From NCBI GenBank assembly GCA_023396215.1, contig JAEWWW010000040.1, forward strand, positions 1 through 31,890: a DNA stretch of 31,890 nt, written 5' to 3'. Every line of letters starts with the position of its first letter. The stretch's first letter is position 1. This DNA comes from Bacillota bacterium (GTDB lineage: Bacteria; Bacillota; Clostridia; Oscillospirales; Ruminococcaceae). The translations under genes and the position numbers were made by a program. This document shows, in pieces, positions 23,785-31,386 of the stretch. The notes under the pieces were generated by a model, which saw nothing but the letters and a program-made list of their open reading frames with translations, did no database searches and was not told the origin of the DNA.

Positions 23785-24396
23785 ATGAACAGAGCGATTA
23801 CAATCAGCAGAGAATTTGGAAGTGGCGGCAGAGAGCTTGGCAGACGCCTCGCAGAGGAATTGCAGCTTGCTTACTATGACAACGAAATTGTTTTGGAGCT
23901 TGTAAAAAAGACCAATTATACCGAGGAATATATCAAACAGGTTGAGGAAAGAAAACCCCTGCCCCTGTTGCCGATTACCATTGGCCGTTCATTTTCACCA
24001 CTGGGCAACCCGGAGCTTGAGCAGTATACGCTGATATTTACCGAGCAAAGCAATATCATTAAAAGGATGGCCCAAGCCTCTGATTGCGTCATTGTAGGGC
24101 GCTGTGCAGACTATATTTTACGTGAACAAAACCCGCTGCGCCTGTTTATCTACGCGGATATGGATTTTAAGATGCTGCGCTGCCGGGATAAGGGCGAAGT
24201 CGGCAAAAATCTGACCGACAAAGAACTGCGGCGGCAGATACGCGCGGTTGATAAAGAGCGCGCGAAGTATTACGAGTTTTATACCGGGCAGCCCTGGGGT
24301 GAAATAGCAAACTATGATCTGTGCATCAATACAGCGCACATCGATATAAAGGAGGCCGCTTCTATGGTGGCCGGGTTAATAAAAAGCCAAGCATAA
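23785..24396 (+). CDS. Cytidylate kinase-like protein
   Basis: A 203-residue soluble P-loop protein. It opens AITISREFGSGGRELGRRLA, the modified nucleotide-binding loop of the cytidylate kinase-like family, and continues YYDNEIVLELVKK. VIVGRCADYIL lies mid-protein, and RIRAVDKERAKYYEFYTGQPWG-type sequence (RQIRAVDKERAKYYEFYTG) forms the lid region. Related proteins often stand beside MATE exporters in Clostridia, as I recall. Their substrate is not established, and they are distinct from true Cmk. ATG 23785 is chosen over GTG 23779. A long bidirectional terminator follows. Confidence 0.87.
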   Translation: MNRAITISREFGSGGRELGRRLAEELQLAYYDNEIVLELVKKTNYTEEYIKQVEERKPLPLLPITIGRSFSPLGNPELEQYTLIFTEQSNIIKRMAQASDCVIVGRCADYILREQNPLRLFIYADMDFKMLRCRDKGEVGKNLTDKELRRQIRAVDKERAKYYEFYTGQPWGEIANYDLCINTAHIDIKEAASMVAGLIKSQA

Positions 24397-24418
24397 ACAC
24401 CGGCCTTGCCCCCACCCA

Positions 24419-24454
24419 AAAGCGCCGCCTGCATTAAGATGCAGGCGGCGCTTT
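24419..24454. terminator. Bidirectional terminator between convergent genes
   Basis: AAAGCGCCGCCTGCAT (24419-24434), loop TAAG, ATGCAGGCGGCGCTTT (24439-24454): a perfect 16-bp stem. It serves the kinase-like gene on the plus strand and the EamA transporter on the minus strand. Confidence 0.88.
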
Positions 24455-24509
24455 ATCTGTGCAGACTTAGCCCGGCCCTTGGAACAGGCCGGCATACTTC
24501 TGGCTGCTT

Positions 24510-25430
24510 TTAACCTCTCTTTTTGCCCGCCAAAATCCCCGGCAGGCCCAGCAGCTTTTGGGGGCCGTTTTCGGCCAGATAAACCCCGAGGATAATCAGC
24601 GCCGCGCCCAAGAGCGAAAACACCGTCACCGGCTCTTTGAGCACCAGCGCCGACGCAACCATGGTGACCAGCGGCACCAGATAGATGTAGTTGTTGGCCC
24701 GCACCGCGCCCAGCTTTTCCACCACCGCGTTCCAAAGCGCATAGCAGACCGAGGAGGCCACCACCCCCAAAAACAGCAGGTGCAGGATAATCTCGCCCCG
24801 CAGCAGCGTCTGCGGCACAAAGCCGGTGCCCTCGCTCCAGACGACCGGCAGCATGGTGATCAGCGCATAAAGAAAGATTTTGCGGGTGGTATAAACGCGG
24901 TGGTAGCGCCCCCGCAGCTTGCCCAGCACCAGCGTGTAGACCGCCCAACTGGCCGCGGCGGCCAGCGCCAGCAGGTCGCCCGCCGGGCTGATTTTCAGCA
25001 CAAATTTGCCGTTAAAAATCACCAGCGCCACCCCCGAGATGGCAAAGGCAAAGCCGTAGAAGGTATTGCGGCTCAGCCGATGGCCTTTATCGGCCAGACG
25101 CAGCACCAGCGCGGTCAGGATAGGCACCGTCGCCAATATCAGCGAAACGTTGGAGGTGAGGGTCAGCTTAACCGCCGTGTTTTCGGCCAGAAAGTAGAGG
25201 CTGCCGCCGCAGACACCGCCCAGCGCAAAGGTCAGCTCCTCCTTAAGGCTTTTGATGGGGTAAAATTTAGGGTGCATCAGCAACAGGCATATGTAGGCGA
25301 TGACAAACCGGCAGAGCATGATGCCAGCGGGGTTCATGTGCTGCAAAAGCACCTTGGTGGATATAAAGGTAATACCCCATATGCTCACCACAAAAATTGC
25401 GCCAAGGTTATATACAATCTGTTTATTCAT
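24510..25430 (-). CDS. EamA-family (DMT) transporter
   Basis: A 306-residue inner-membrane protein with ten helices in two EamA repeats. The first repeat shows VVSIWGITFISTKVLL and MLCRFVIAYICLLLM, and its end GVALVIFNGKF. The second begins DLLALAAAASWAVYTLVLGKL and ends in LVTMVASALVLKEP with GAALIILGVYLAE. These are the usual marks of drug/metabolite exporters of the RhaT/YdcZ/PecM type. The ATG follows an AGGA site. Substrate cannot be read; amino acids and small metabolites are common. It stands alone between hairpins. Confidence 0.92.
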   Translation of the reverse strand: MNKQIVYNLGAIFVVSIWGITFISTKVLLQHMNPAGIMLCRFVIAYICLLLMHPKFYPIKSLKEELTFALGGVCGGSLYFLAENTAVKLTLTSNVSLILATVPILTALVLRLADKGHRLSRNTFYGFAFAISGVALVIFNGKFVLKISPAGDLLALAAAASWAVYTLVLGKLRGRYHRVYTTRKIFLYALITMLPVVWSEGTGFVPQTLLRGEIILHLLFLGVVASSVCYALWNAVVEKLGAVRANNYIYLVPLVTMVASALVLKEPVTVFSLLGAALIILGVYLAENGPQKLLGLPGILAGKKRG

Positions 25431-25467
25431 AATACTCGGTTCCTAAATCCCCTTTTTTCCGCAAAGC

Positions 25468-25493
25468 CGCCCGCCGGCAAAAACCGGCGGGCG
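25468..25493 (-). terminator. GC-rich hairpin after the small membrane protein gene
   Basis: CGCCCGCCGG (25468-25477), loop CAAAAA, CCGGCGGGCG (25484-25493). There is no clean T tract on the minus strand, so it may only attenuate reading into the EamA gene. Confidence 0.55.
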
Positions 25494-25569
25494 CAGACTG
25501 CTCTTGCTGCCGGCGTTTTTTCGGCTGTGCTGCCTTTGCAGCGGCCCAAAAAGCGCTCTGTGTAACCAA

Positions 25570-25854
25570 TTATCTTTTGCGCCGTTTGGCGGCGCGCACC
25601 GCCAGAAAAACCACCAGCGATACCACCGCCAGCGCCACCGCGCCGGTACCATAGCTGCCCGGCTCCAGCAGCGGGTCGGGCGTCAGCGGGACATAAAACC
25701 TGCCCGCCACCGCAATAGCCACCCAAACCAGCGGCTGTATCAGCCCATAAATAAGGCGGGGCTTGCCCGCCAGCCAGACCTGCAGGGTCAACAGCGCGCT
25801 CACCGCCAGCACAAAGCCCAGCAGCAGCAGGCCGCCCCATAACAATGCATCCAT
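25570..25854 (-). CDS. Small membrane protein of unknown function
   Basis: A 94-residue protein with three likely membrane helices: about 4-26 (LLWGGLLLLGFVLAVSALLTL), 36-54 (YGLIQPLVWVAIAVAGRFY) and 68-86 (GTGAVALAVVSLVVFLAV). It ends in a basic cytoplasmic tail, RAAKRRKR. The ATG has GGGGAGG 5 bases upstream, so translation is well supported. I do not recognise the family. It lies 39 bases downstream of the NimA-like gene and could be co-transcribed with it. Confidence 0.72.
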   Translation of the reverse strand: MDALLWGGLLLLGFVLAVSALLTLQVWLAGKPRLIYGLIQPLVWVAIAVAGRFYVPLTPDPLLEPGSYGTGAVALAVVSLVVFLAVRAAKRRKR

Positions 25855-25893
25855 GCAACCTCCCCTATCTCTTACCGTGGTTGTGTGCCCGCG

Positions 25894-26370
25894 TTATCTT
25901 TTTTGCAGGCGTTTGCCGCTCATCCGGGTGACGGTAAGCCGCAAAACAGCGGTGGCCGCCATCACCCGCGGGTCATAATCCTGCCCGCCCTTGTAGCCCG
26001 CTTTTTCCATCAACAGGTCAAGGCCCTTCCGGCGCAGGTCGGGGTCCTCCACCACCTCGAGCACACCCTGCCCGACGATGCTTTCAAACTCCATGCTCCA
26101 CTCGCAGGGGGTTTCAGCGGTAATCATCCGGTGGGAGCAATCCATCTCAAAGGCCACCCGGGGGTTGCCTGCGATGATATCAAACTTACGCCCCTTGGCA
26201 GCGCCGTGGAAGAAGAGCTCGGGCAGCTCGCCCTGCCAGCTATACCCAAATTTCAGCGGCAGGATGTAAACCTCCTGCCCGTCATACAGCCCCAGCCGGC
26301 AGACATGGCACCGGTCAAGGATGCCCCTGAGCTCTTCCTTTTCGGCGACCTCGCGGTCTTTTCTTCTCAT
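25894..26370 (-). CDS. NimA-like pyridoxamine 5'-phosphate oxidase-fold protein
   Basis: A 158-residue FMN-type split-barrel protein. MRRKDREVAEKEELRGILDRC is the family opening, followed by HVCRLGLYDGQEVYILPLKFGY and LFFHGAAKGRKFDII, where the Nim family has a conserved His. NPRVAFEMD, then SIVGQGVLEVVEDPDLRRKGLDLLM, are also typical. NimA reduces 5-nitroimidazole drugs to inactive amines, but most chromosomal relatives in anaerobes have unknown roles. The ATG has AAAGGA 6 bases upstream. A short hairpin (26386-26401) separates it from the upstream binding-protein gene. Confidence 0.85.
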   Translation of the reverse strand: MRRKDREVAEKEELRGILDRCHVCRLGLYDGQEVYILPLKFGYSWQGELPELFFHGAAKGRKFDIIAGNPRVAFEMDCSHRMITAETPCEWSMEFESIVGQGVLEVVEDPDLRRKGLDLLMEKAGYKGGQDYDPRVMAATAVLRLTVTRMSGKRLQKR

Positions 26371-26385
26371 AGATTTCCTTTCACT

Positions 26386-26401
26386 GGGCGGCTGGCCGCC
26401 C
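26386..26401 (-). other. Short intercistronic hairpin
   Basis: GGGCGG (26386-26391), loop CTGG, CCGCCC (26396-26401), between the binding protein's stop and the ribosome site of the NimA-like gene. No T tail is present. Confidence 0.5.
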
Positions 26402-26409
26402 GGCCCGGG

Positions 26410-27447
26410 TTATGCAAAGGCCTGAATCGCTTCTTCGATGTTCTCGCTGGTGACCGCCAGATAAGGAACGCGCACCGCCTTGGCCGCATCCAGTACCCAT
26501 CCGGTATCCTGCAGCAGGTCGCGCCCCAGCGCCGCGTTATAGGCGAGCTCGGTAACCGCCGTACCGACGCCGACGGCATCCTTCAAAACGGTGCCCTGCA
26601 TCTGCCCCTGACGAACAAGCTCCAGCGACTGGGGGATGGCATGCATCCCCACCACCGGCAGCGTAGCCCCGGCGCTGTTGTAAAAGCCCGCCTTCATCAG
26701 GGCGTCCACCGCCCCAAGGGCCAGATAATCGTCGGTGGCAATCACATACTCCACCGTTTTTTTGTGCTCCTCCAGCCAATCCGCCATCTGCTGGTTTGCC
26801 TGTGAGCGGCTGGCAAGCTTGCTGTCGGAGGCCAGTACCTCGACCCTGAGCCCGGCGGCGTTCAGCGCCTGCAGGAGGGTATCCTCTGCGCCGGGGCCAA
26901 GCAACAGGCACTGCACCCTGCCGTCATCGTTGCGGTCATAGGCGGGGTTTGCCTTCCAGTTGCGGACAATCATATTGCTTAAAATCCGCTCGGCCTCACC
27001 GGCGGAGGTACCTACATACCAGGCCTGCTCATAGGACGCCAGCACCTCGGAAGCGGGCTCGGTTTCAAAAAACACCACCGGCAGCGCGGCGGCCGAAGCC
27101 TTCTCGATGACCTGCGCGGCCTCGTCGGCGCTCACCAAATTCACCGCCAACGCCTGCACGCCTCTCCCAATCATCGCGTCAATCTGGGCCAACTGCTTCG
27201 ACTGGCTGCCGCAGGAATCCATCAGCGACAACTCGGCCCTGCCCTCGGCGGCACGGTTCATATGGCTGCGCACAAAGGTTAAAAAGCCGTCGTCATACTG
27301 CGAAATTGACACCCCAATGCCGGGCAGCGCCGCTACCGCGCTGAGCACCGCAGCCTCGGGGGCCTCAAGAGGGGCTGTCACCCGCAACTGCCCACAACCT
27401 GTTAAAGATAAAATCAGCGCCAAAAGCACTGCAATTTTTTTTGCCAT
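26410..27447 (-). CDS. MglB-like periplasmic-binding lipoprotein, stand-alone
   Basis: A 345-residue lipoprotein (lipobox LSLTGCGQ). It follows galactose/glucose-binding MglB along its length: ISQYDDGFLTFVRSHM, QIDAMIGRGVQALAVNLV, LPVVFFETEP, a calcium-loop-like DRNDDGRVQ, and YVIATDDYLALGAVDALM. Several residues that hold sugar in E. coli MglB are changed: the GHPDAEAR stretch is shortened to GPGAEDT, the Trp stacker is absent, GVDA is GMHA, and VLND is VLKD. No permease or ATPase gene adjoins it, so it may bind another ligand or act as a sensor. The ATG has GGAGG 6 bases upstream; a -10 TATAAT lies at 27514-27509 on the minus strand. Confidence 0.88.
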   Translation of the reverse strand: MAKKIAVLLALILSLTGCGQLRVTAPLEAPEAAVLSAVAALPGIGVSISQYDDGFLTFVRSHMNRAAEGRAELSLMDSCGSQSKQLAQIDAMIGRGVQALAVNLVSADEAAQVIEKASAAALPVVFFETEPASEVLASYEQAWYVGTSAGEAERILSNMIVRNWKANPAYDRNDDGRVQCLLLGPGAEDTLLQALNAAGLRVEVLASDSKLASRSQANQQMADWLEEHKKTVEYVIATDDYLALGAVDALMKAGFYNSAGATLPVVGMHAIPQSLELVRQGQMQGTVLKDAVGVGTAVTELAYNAALGRDLLQDTGWVLDAAKAVRVPYLAVTSENIEEAIQAFA

Positions 27448-27630
27448 TTTGACCTCCTTACCGTTTGGGAACCTCGTCGCAACAGCGATAAAAGGTTTAA
27501 CCTAACTTATTATAATAAAAGAATATGAACTGATATAGTCTTGAGAGGCAAAATAAGTATTGAAATTTGAAAGGATTTTTTGTCTAAAATGCCTTGAGCA
27601 GCGTAAAAAAGCGCTTTTCTGCGCCCTTTT

Positions 27631-27650
27631 GGCCTGCCGCTGCCCTATTG
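27631..27650. repeat. 20-bp dispersed repeat, copy 1
   Basis: GGCCTGCCGCTGCCCTATTG recurs at 30184-30204 as GGCCT-CA-CCGCTGCCCTATTG. Both copies lie at the left edge of a hairpin-rich intergenic segment. Confidence 0.6.
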
Positions 27651-27659
27651 TAATACCTG

Positions 27660-27894
27660 CTGAACAATTCAAAAACGTAACAATAGCAATGTTTTAATAG
27701 CGTTTTTGAATTGTTCAGGTGCAAGATTTTCTGCCAAATATGGCAAAAAACTTTGCACAATGGATTTGAGGCGTGTGTCCTCAAATCCATTCAGGAAGTC
27801 AATCAATGCATCTGAAGTGGAAAAACGCCCCTGTTTTTCCACTCGGAAAGGCAGAAACGGCCTTTCCGACAAATGTGTTTCGCAAAACGCATTT
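27660..27894. repeat. Array of six near-contiguous hairpins
   Basis: Six inverted repeats of unrelated sequence follow almost end to end. H1: CTGAACAATTCAAAAACG (27660-27677) with its perfect complement 27701-27718. H2: GTGCAA (27719-27724) with TTGCAC (27753-27758), enclosing TGCCA-AATA-TGGCA. H3: AATGGATTTGAGG (27759-27771) with 27779-27791. H4: AGTGGAAAAAC (27816-27826) with 27833-27843. H5: CGGAAAGGC (27844-27852) with 27860-27868. H6: AAATGTGTTT (27871-27880) with AAACGCATTT (27885-27894), one G-U. The segment is A+T-richer than its neighbours. An open frame on the minus strand (27872-27669, about 67 codons, TTG start, no ribosome site) crosses the array. I read this as structured RNA or a composite repeat, not a gene. 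Confidence 0.8.
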
Positions 27895-27950
27895 ATTCAG
27901 TGGACATTATTGTAACCGATAGTTTGGGCCAAAGAGGGATTGTTCAAACA

Positions 27951-28000
27951 GCTTTTACGCAAAAGCAGCCCCCTGTGAACGCCCGCAGGCGGGGCTGCTT
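27951..28000 (-). terminator. Terminator of the diguanylate cyclase gene, plus a small hairpin
   Basis: AAGCAGCCCC (27963-27972) pairs perfectly with GGGGCTGCTT (27991-28000); on the minus strand the stem ends in CTTTTGCG. It overlaps a second hairpin, GCTTTT (27951-27956), loop ACGC, AAAAGC (27961-27966), so the two compete. Confidence 0.6.
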
Positions 28001-28043
28001 AAGGGGCCATTCTGAAAACTCCAAGCTCCTGATAAATTCTGCT

Positions 28044-28088
28044 GAAACCGGCGTTTACCGCTTTAAAAGCGAATAATCCGGCGGTTTC
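28044..28088. repeat. Nested inverted repeat after the diguanylate cyclase gene
   Basis: GAAACCG (28044-28050) pairs with CGGTTTC (28082-28088), enclosing CGCTTT-TA-AAAGCG-like sequence near 28059-28071. It continues the run of inverted repeats in this gap. Confidence 0.5.
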
Positions 28089-28127
28089 TTGTTCCAGAAG
28101 CGCCTTGAAGAGCTGCTCCACAGGCCG

Positions 28128-29799
28128 TCAACTGCGCGCCAGCTCGGGCAGCTCCAGCCGGTTGCAGCAGCAACGCTGCTTGCCCAGCGCCTTGGCCCGG
28201 TAGAGAGCGGCGTCGGCCTCATCAAACAGGGTGGCGTAATCCTGCCCGTGCCACGGGTAAACGGCCACCCCCGCGCTGACCGAAAGCTGCTGGCCCTCGC
28301 ACACCTCGATGGCGGCGCTCACGTTGCGGATAAAGCCATTGACAAAGTCGTCCAGCTCCTCCGACATGGTGAGGATATCCTTCATCAGCACGGCGAATTC
28401 ATCCCCGCCGATGCGCCCGCAGATGTCGCCCCGCTGGTAGCATTCCTTGACCATTCTGGCAAATTCGTCCAAAATCCGGTCCCCGGTGCTGTGCCCGTGG
28501 GTGTCGTTAATCTGTTTGAAGTCGTCGATATCCAGCACGACCAGCGCATGCAGGCCGCCCGCGCCTTCCTGCTCGAGATACTCCGAAACCCGGCGCTCAA
28601 AGTTCTGCTTGTTGTAAAGCTTAGTCAGGCTATCCCGCTGGGCCAGCTTTTCAAGGCGCTTTAAGGCAAGCTTCTGCTCGGTGATGTCGGTGATGCTCCC
28701 CACCACCGCAATCGGCTCGCCCTTTGCGTTTTTGTGGAAGGTCTGAAACCCCTTGGCCCAGCGCTGCTCACCCTCGTGGGTCAGCAGGCGGTACTCCAGC
28801 TCGGCAAAGCCCCCCAAGACCACGGCGCCGCCGGTGCCCCAGCCAAAGGCCTGCCGCACCTTGCAGCGGTCCTGGGGATGCACCGGCCCCCAATAGCTGC
28901 CGCACCGCCTCTTTAAAGCTTTTGGGGTTGGGCCCGCCTGTAAAGGGGGTGGTTTCTCCGGCCAAAACCTTAAACTCGCCGGTATCGATGCGGTATTCAT
29001 ATACAATGGTATTGAGGCTGTCAATCGACTTGCGGTAGGAGAGGTTGGCGTTGGCAATCTCCTGCATCTGCCGGGTGGTTTTGCACATCAGTTGGTTGAG
29101 GGTGTCAATCTCGGCGACGCTGCACTCCTTGAACCGTCCCGCGTCCTCGATGCCCTCCGCCAATGCCCTGACGCTTTCCAGCACGGTTTTCAGCGGCTGC
29201 TGGATGGTGCGGATAATCCGGGCCCTATAGCAGAGCATCAGGCCGATGCTGGCCGCCACCGCCAGCAGAACCCAAGCCCCATACTGCCCCAAGAGGGCTT
29301 GGTAGTGCAGCAGAAACCCGCCAAAGACATCCGCCTCTTTTACAACATAAACCCAGCCCGCCTGCTCCTGTTGGAGGCGCACCGGGTTTAGGCTGTAAAG
29401 CGAGAACACCCCGCCCCCCAGATACCGGGCCTGTGTCCCGCCTGATTCTGCCGGCGCGAGGCTTGTCCAGCCCGGGTTGCCGCCGGCGGCGAAAACACCG
29501 TTGCTGGTGACAGAATCCCCCTGCGCAAACACCACCCCAATTTCTTTGCAGCCGGTGGCCGCCGCGATGTCGCGCAGCTTCTCGGGCAGGGCCTGGCCGG
29601 GGCCGTATGGGTCGTCCAGCTCATCGTACTGCAGCGCCGCCGCAATGCTTTGGCCGAGCTGCGCAACCTGATCGGTCAGGTGGGCGCGGTAGCTCATGTA
29701 GCCCAAAAAACCAAAGAGAGAAGCGGTCAGCAAAATAATGCCCAGCAGTACCGGCAAAAGCAGAACCATATTCTTTTGACATAAGGTCGGTTTTTTCAT
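28128..29799 (-). CDS. Membrane diguanylate cyclase with PAS and GGDEF domains, frameshifted
   Basis: Two overlapping minus-strand frames make one protein. The first half (from ATG 29799) has a helix at about 10-32, an external sensor domain, a helix at about 190-212 (WVLLAVAASIGLMLCY) and a HAMP-like linker. It then enters a PAS domain (NTIVYEYRIDTGEFKVL). The second half resumes the PAS (GPVHPQDRCKVRQAF ... LEYRLLTHEGEQRWAKG, VVGSITDITEQK) and ends with GGDEF: DSLTKLYNKQNFERRV, VLDIDDFKQINDTHGH, and an intact RIGGDEF. The inhibitory RxxD site is QRGD, so product inhibition is probably lost. The frames would join if the C5 at 28887-28891 (G5 on the coding strand) had four bases. Without correction the first half stops at 28768 without a cyclase domain. 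Confidence 0.85.
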
Positions 29800-30183
29800 G
29801 ATTCCTTTTTCACCTCAGGCCGCGGCACAGGCTGACGGGGCGGCTTGCCACACCCCCCAAAGCAAGCGCAGCCTGTTCGGCAAGAGCGCCTGATGGAAGA
29901 GTTGGCCCCACCCCTCATAGAGAAATCTGACGTCATTCTAAATTTTGACTGTACCCTTATCTATCGAAAACCTTGACTTAATAATCAAAAAATATAATTT
30001 TATTCGGTTTTCGTGGCGAATTGGAAAGTATTGTATATTTTCTAACAGTCTACCACAGGGCGGAACCGCTTGCAATGCCTATCCCTATTTTTGTAAAAAT
30101 ATGTAAGTTTCCTATATGGTTCTTGTGGACAAATACAAGAAATATCCAATATCACGGGCAAAGCCGCGCCGAAAAAGCCAATT
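29800..30183. other. A+T-rich intergenic region
   Basis: No gene is supported between the divergent cyclase and rarD genes. It becomes notably A+T-rich around 29940-30060 and must hold the cyclase promoter, but I found no convincing -35/-10 pair. Confidence 0.45.
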
Positions 30184-30204
30184 GGCCTCACCGCTGCCCT
30201 ATTG
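30184..30204. repeat. 20-bp dispersed repeat, copy 2
   Basis: GGCCTCACCGCTGCCCTATTG matches 27631-27650 except for one inserted base and one change. Confidence 0.6.
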
Positions 30205-30227
30205 CGTTCTTTCAAAATTGTATTATA

Positions 30228-30281
30228 ATATCATTTTGACACCCGCCATAAGGCGGCGAATGATATCATGCCGCTTCGCGG
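30228..30281. repeat. REP-like palindromes
   Basis: ATATCATT (30228-30235) pairs with AATGATAT (30259-30266) around a CCGCC-ATAA-GGCGG hairpin (30243-30256). ATGATATCAT (30260-30269) is itself a palindrome, and CCGC-TTC-GCGG (30271-30281) follows. The mix of GATATCAT and GC hairpins resembles small dispersed palindromes known from gut Clostridia. Confidence 0.65.
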
Positions 30282-30298
30282 ATATTGCATCATAAAAA

Positions 30299-30325
30299 TT
30301 GCCCTGCCGCTTTTGGCATGGGCAA
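30299..30325 (+). promoter_or_regulatory. Hairpin just before the rarD ribosome site
   Basis: TTGCCCTGCC (30299-30308), loop GCTTTT, GGCATGGGCAA (30315-30325), with one bulged T. It stands 10 bases before ATGGAGG and could affect translation or end upstream reading. Confidence 0.5.
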
Positions 30326-30350
30326 CATCCCCCCATGGAGGTAATTTGAG

Positions 30351-31268
30351 ATGGGTTTTTCCCCAAACGGCAAGGCGCTGGGTTTTGCCGCGGCTGTTTT
30401 TTCTTATGTGAGCTTCGGCGTTTTGGTCTTTTACTGGAAGGCTCTGGGCAGCCTTTCCTCCTACGAGATACTTGCCTTTCGTATTTTGCTCACCGCCGTG
30501 ACGGCGGGCCTCGTGCTGCTCTTCACCGGCAGGATGGGGCAGGCGGTTGCGCTTTTAAAAGACCGCTCGGCACTGCGGCTTTCGGCTTTTTCGGGGCTTT
30601 CTATCATTGCCAACTGGGGGGTTTATATCTGGGCTGTTGACCACAGCTATGTGACCGAAGCCTCTCTAGGCTACTTCATTATGCCGCTGATTACCGCCCT
30701 TTCGGGGCTGTGGTTCTTCAAGGAAAAGCTAAGCGGCTTCACCGCCGCTTCTCTGGTGATGGCCGCCTGCGGGGTGCTTTACCTCACCATCAGCTACGGG
30801 CGGGTCCCCTTCATTGCCCTCGCGGTGGCGGTTTCTTACAACAGCTATATTGTGCTGCATAAAAGGTCCAACCTTTCGCCGCTGGTGGGGCAGTTTATCG
30901 AAACGCTGCTGGTGGCCCCCTTCGCGCTGGGCTACCTGATATTTCTGGGCGGCCGGGGGCAGCTTGGCGCGGCCACAGCCCCGCCCCTGACGCTGGCACT
31001 GCTGGTCTTAGCGGGGGCCATCACTATCTTTCCCCTTTACAGCACGCTGGTGGCCCAAAAGCACATCTCTCTGGCGGCGCTGGGCATCATCAGCTACCTT
31101 TCGCCCGCTTTACAACTGTTGATTGGCATATTCGCTTTCAAAGAGGTTTTCACCCGCAACCACGCCGTCACCCTGAGCGCGGTGCTGGCTTCGCTGGTAA
31201 TTTTCACCATCGGCCAGTTTAAAATGGCGTCCCAGCAGGCCCCCATACAGCAAAAGAGCGGCGGCTAA
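30351..31268 (+). CDS. rarD: RarD-type EamA transporter
   Basis: A 305-residue inner-membrane protein with ten helices. The RarD subfamily shows in YVSFGVLVFYWKALGSLSSYEILAFRI and above all in IIANWGVYIWAVDHSYVTEASLGYFIMPL, followed by FFKEKLS. SYLSPALQLLIGIFAFKEVF closes the second half. RarD (chloramphenicol-sensitive protein) is a drug/metabolite-family exporter of uncertain natural substrate. The ATG has GGAGG 9 bases upstream. It is a single-gene unit with palindromes before it and a strong terminator after it. It is distinct from the EamA gene at 24510. Confidence 0.92.
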   Translation: MGFSPNGKALGFAAAVFSYVSFGVLVFYWKALGSLSSYEILAFRILLTAVTAGLVLLFTGRMGQAVALLKDRSALRLSAFSGLSIIANWGVYIWAVDHSYVTEASLGYFIMPLITALSGLWFFKEKLSGFTAASLVMAACGVLYLTISYGRVPFIALAVAVSYNSYIVLHKRSNLSPLVGQFIETLLVAPFALGYLIFLGGRGQLGAATAPPLTLALLVLAGAITIFPLYSTLVAQKHISLAALGIISYLSPALQLLIGIFAFKEVFTRNHAVTLSAVLASLVIFTIGQFKMASQQAPIQQKSGG

Positions 31269-31291
31269 AACCTTTCTTCCTGCAAAAACCG

Positions 31292-31330
31292 CCGGGCGGC
31301 TGTGTCAATACAGCCGCCCGGTTTGCTTTT
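31292..31330 (+). terminator. Terminator of rarD
   Basis: CCGGGCGGCTGT (31292-31303), loop GTCAAT, ACAGCCGCCCGG (31310-31321), then TTTGCTTTT. Confidence 0.88.
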
Positions 31331-31340
31331 GATATACATA

Positions 31341-31386
31341 ATAAAAATAGCAGGTGTGCAGCGCAGACGCGACGCACACCTGTTAT
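31341..31386 (-). terminator. Terminator of the rubrerythrin gene
   Basis: ATAGCAGGTGTGC (31347-31359) pairs with GCACACCTGTTAT (31374-31386), one G-U. On the minus strand the stem ends in TATTTTTATTATG. It is 60 bases after the rubrerythrin stop. Confidence 0.8.

Noticed and set aside
24558..25565. A 335-codon plus-strand frame opposite the EamA transporter
   Set aside because: Antisense to a ten-helix membrane protein; Gln/His/Arg-rich, with no start signal.
27660..27894. Integron attC sites or a CRISPR array as an explanation of the hairpin series
   Set aside because: The hairpins share no consensus core, no GTTRRRY-like motif and no constant repeat or spacer length, and no integrase or cas gene is present.
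27669..27896. A minus-strand frame of about 67-75 codons across the hairpin array, with a protein-like composition
   Set aside because: It starts at TTG with no ribosome site, has a stop just upstream, and its whole length is made of inverted repeats. I treat it as non-coding but note that only homologues can settle it.
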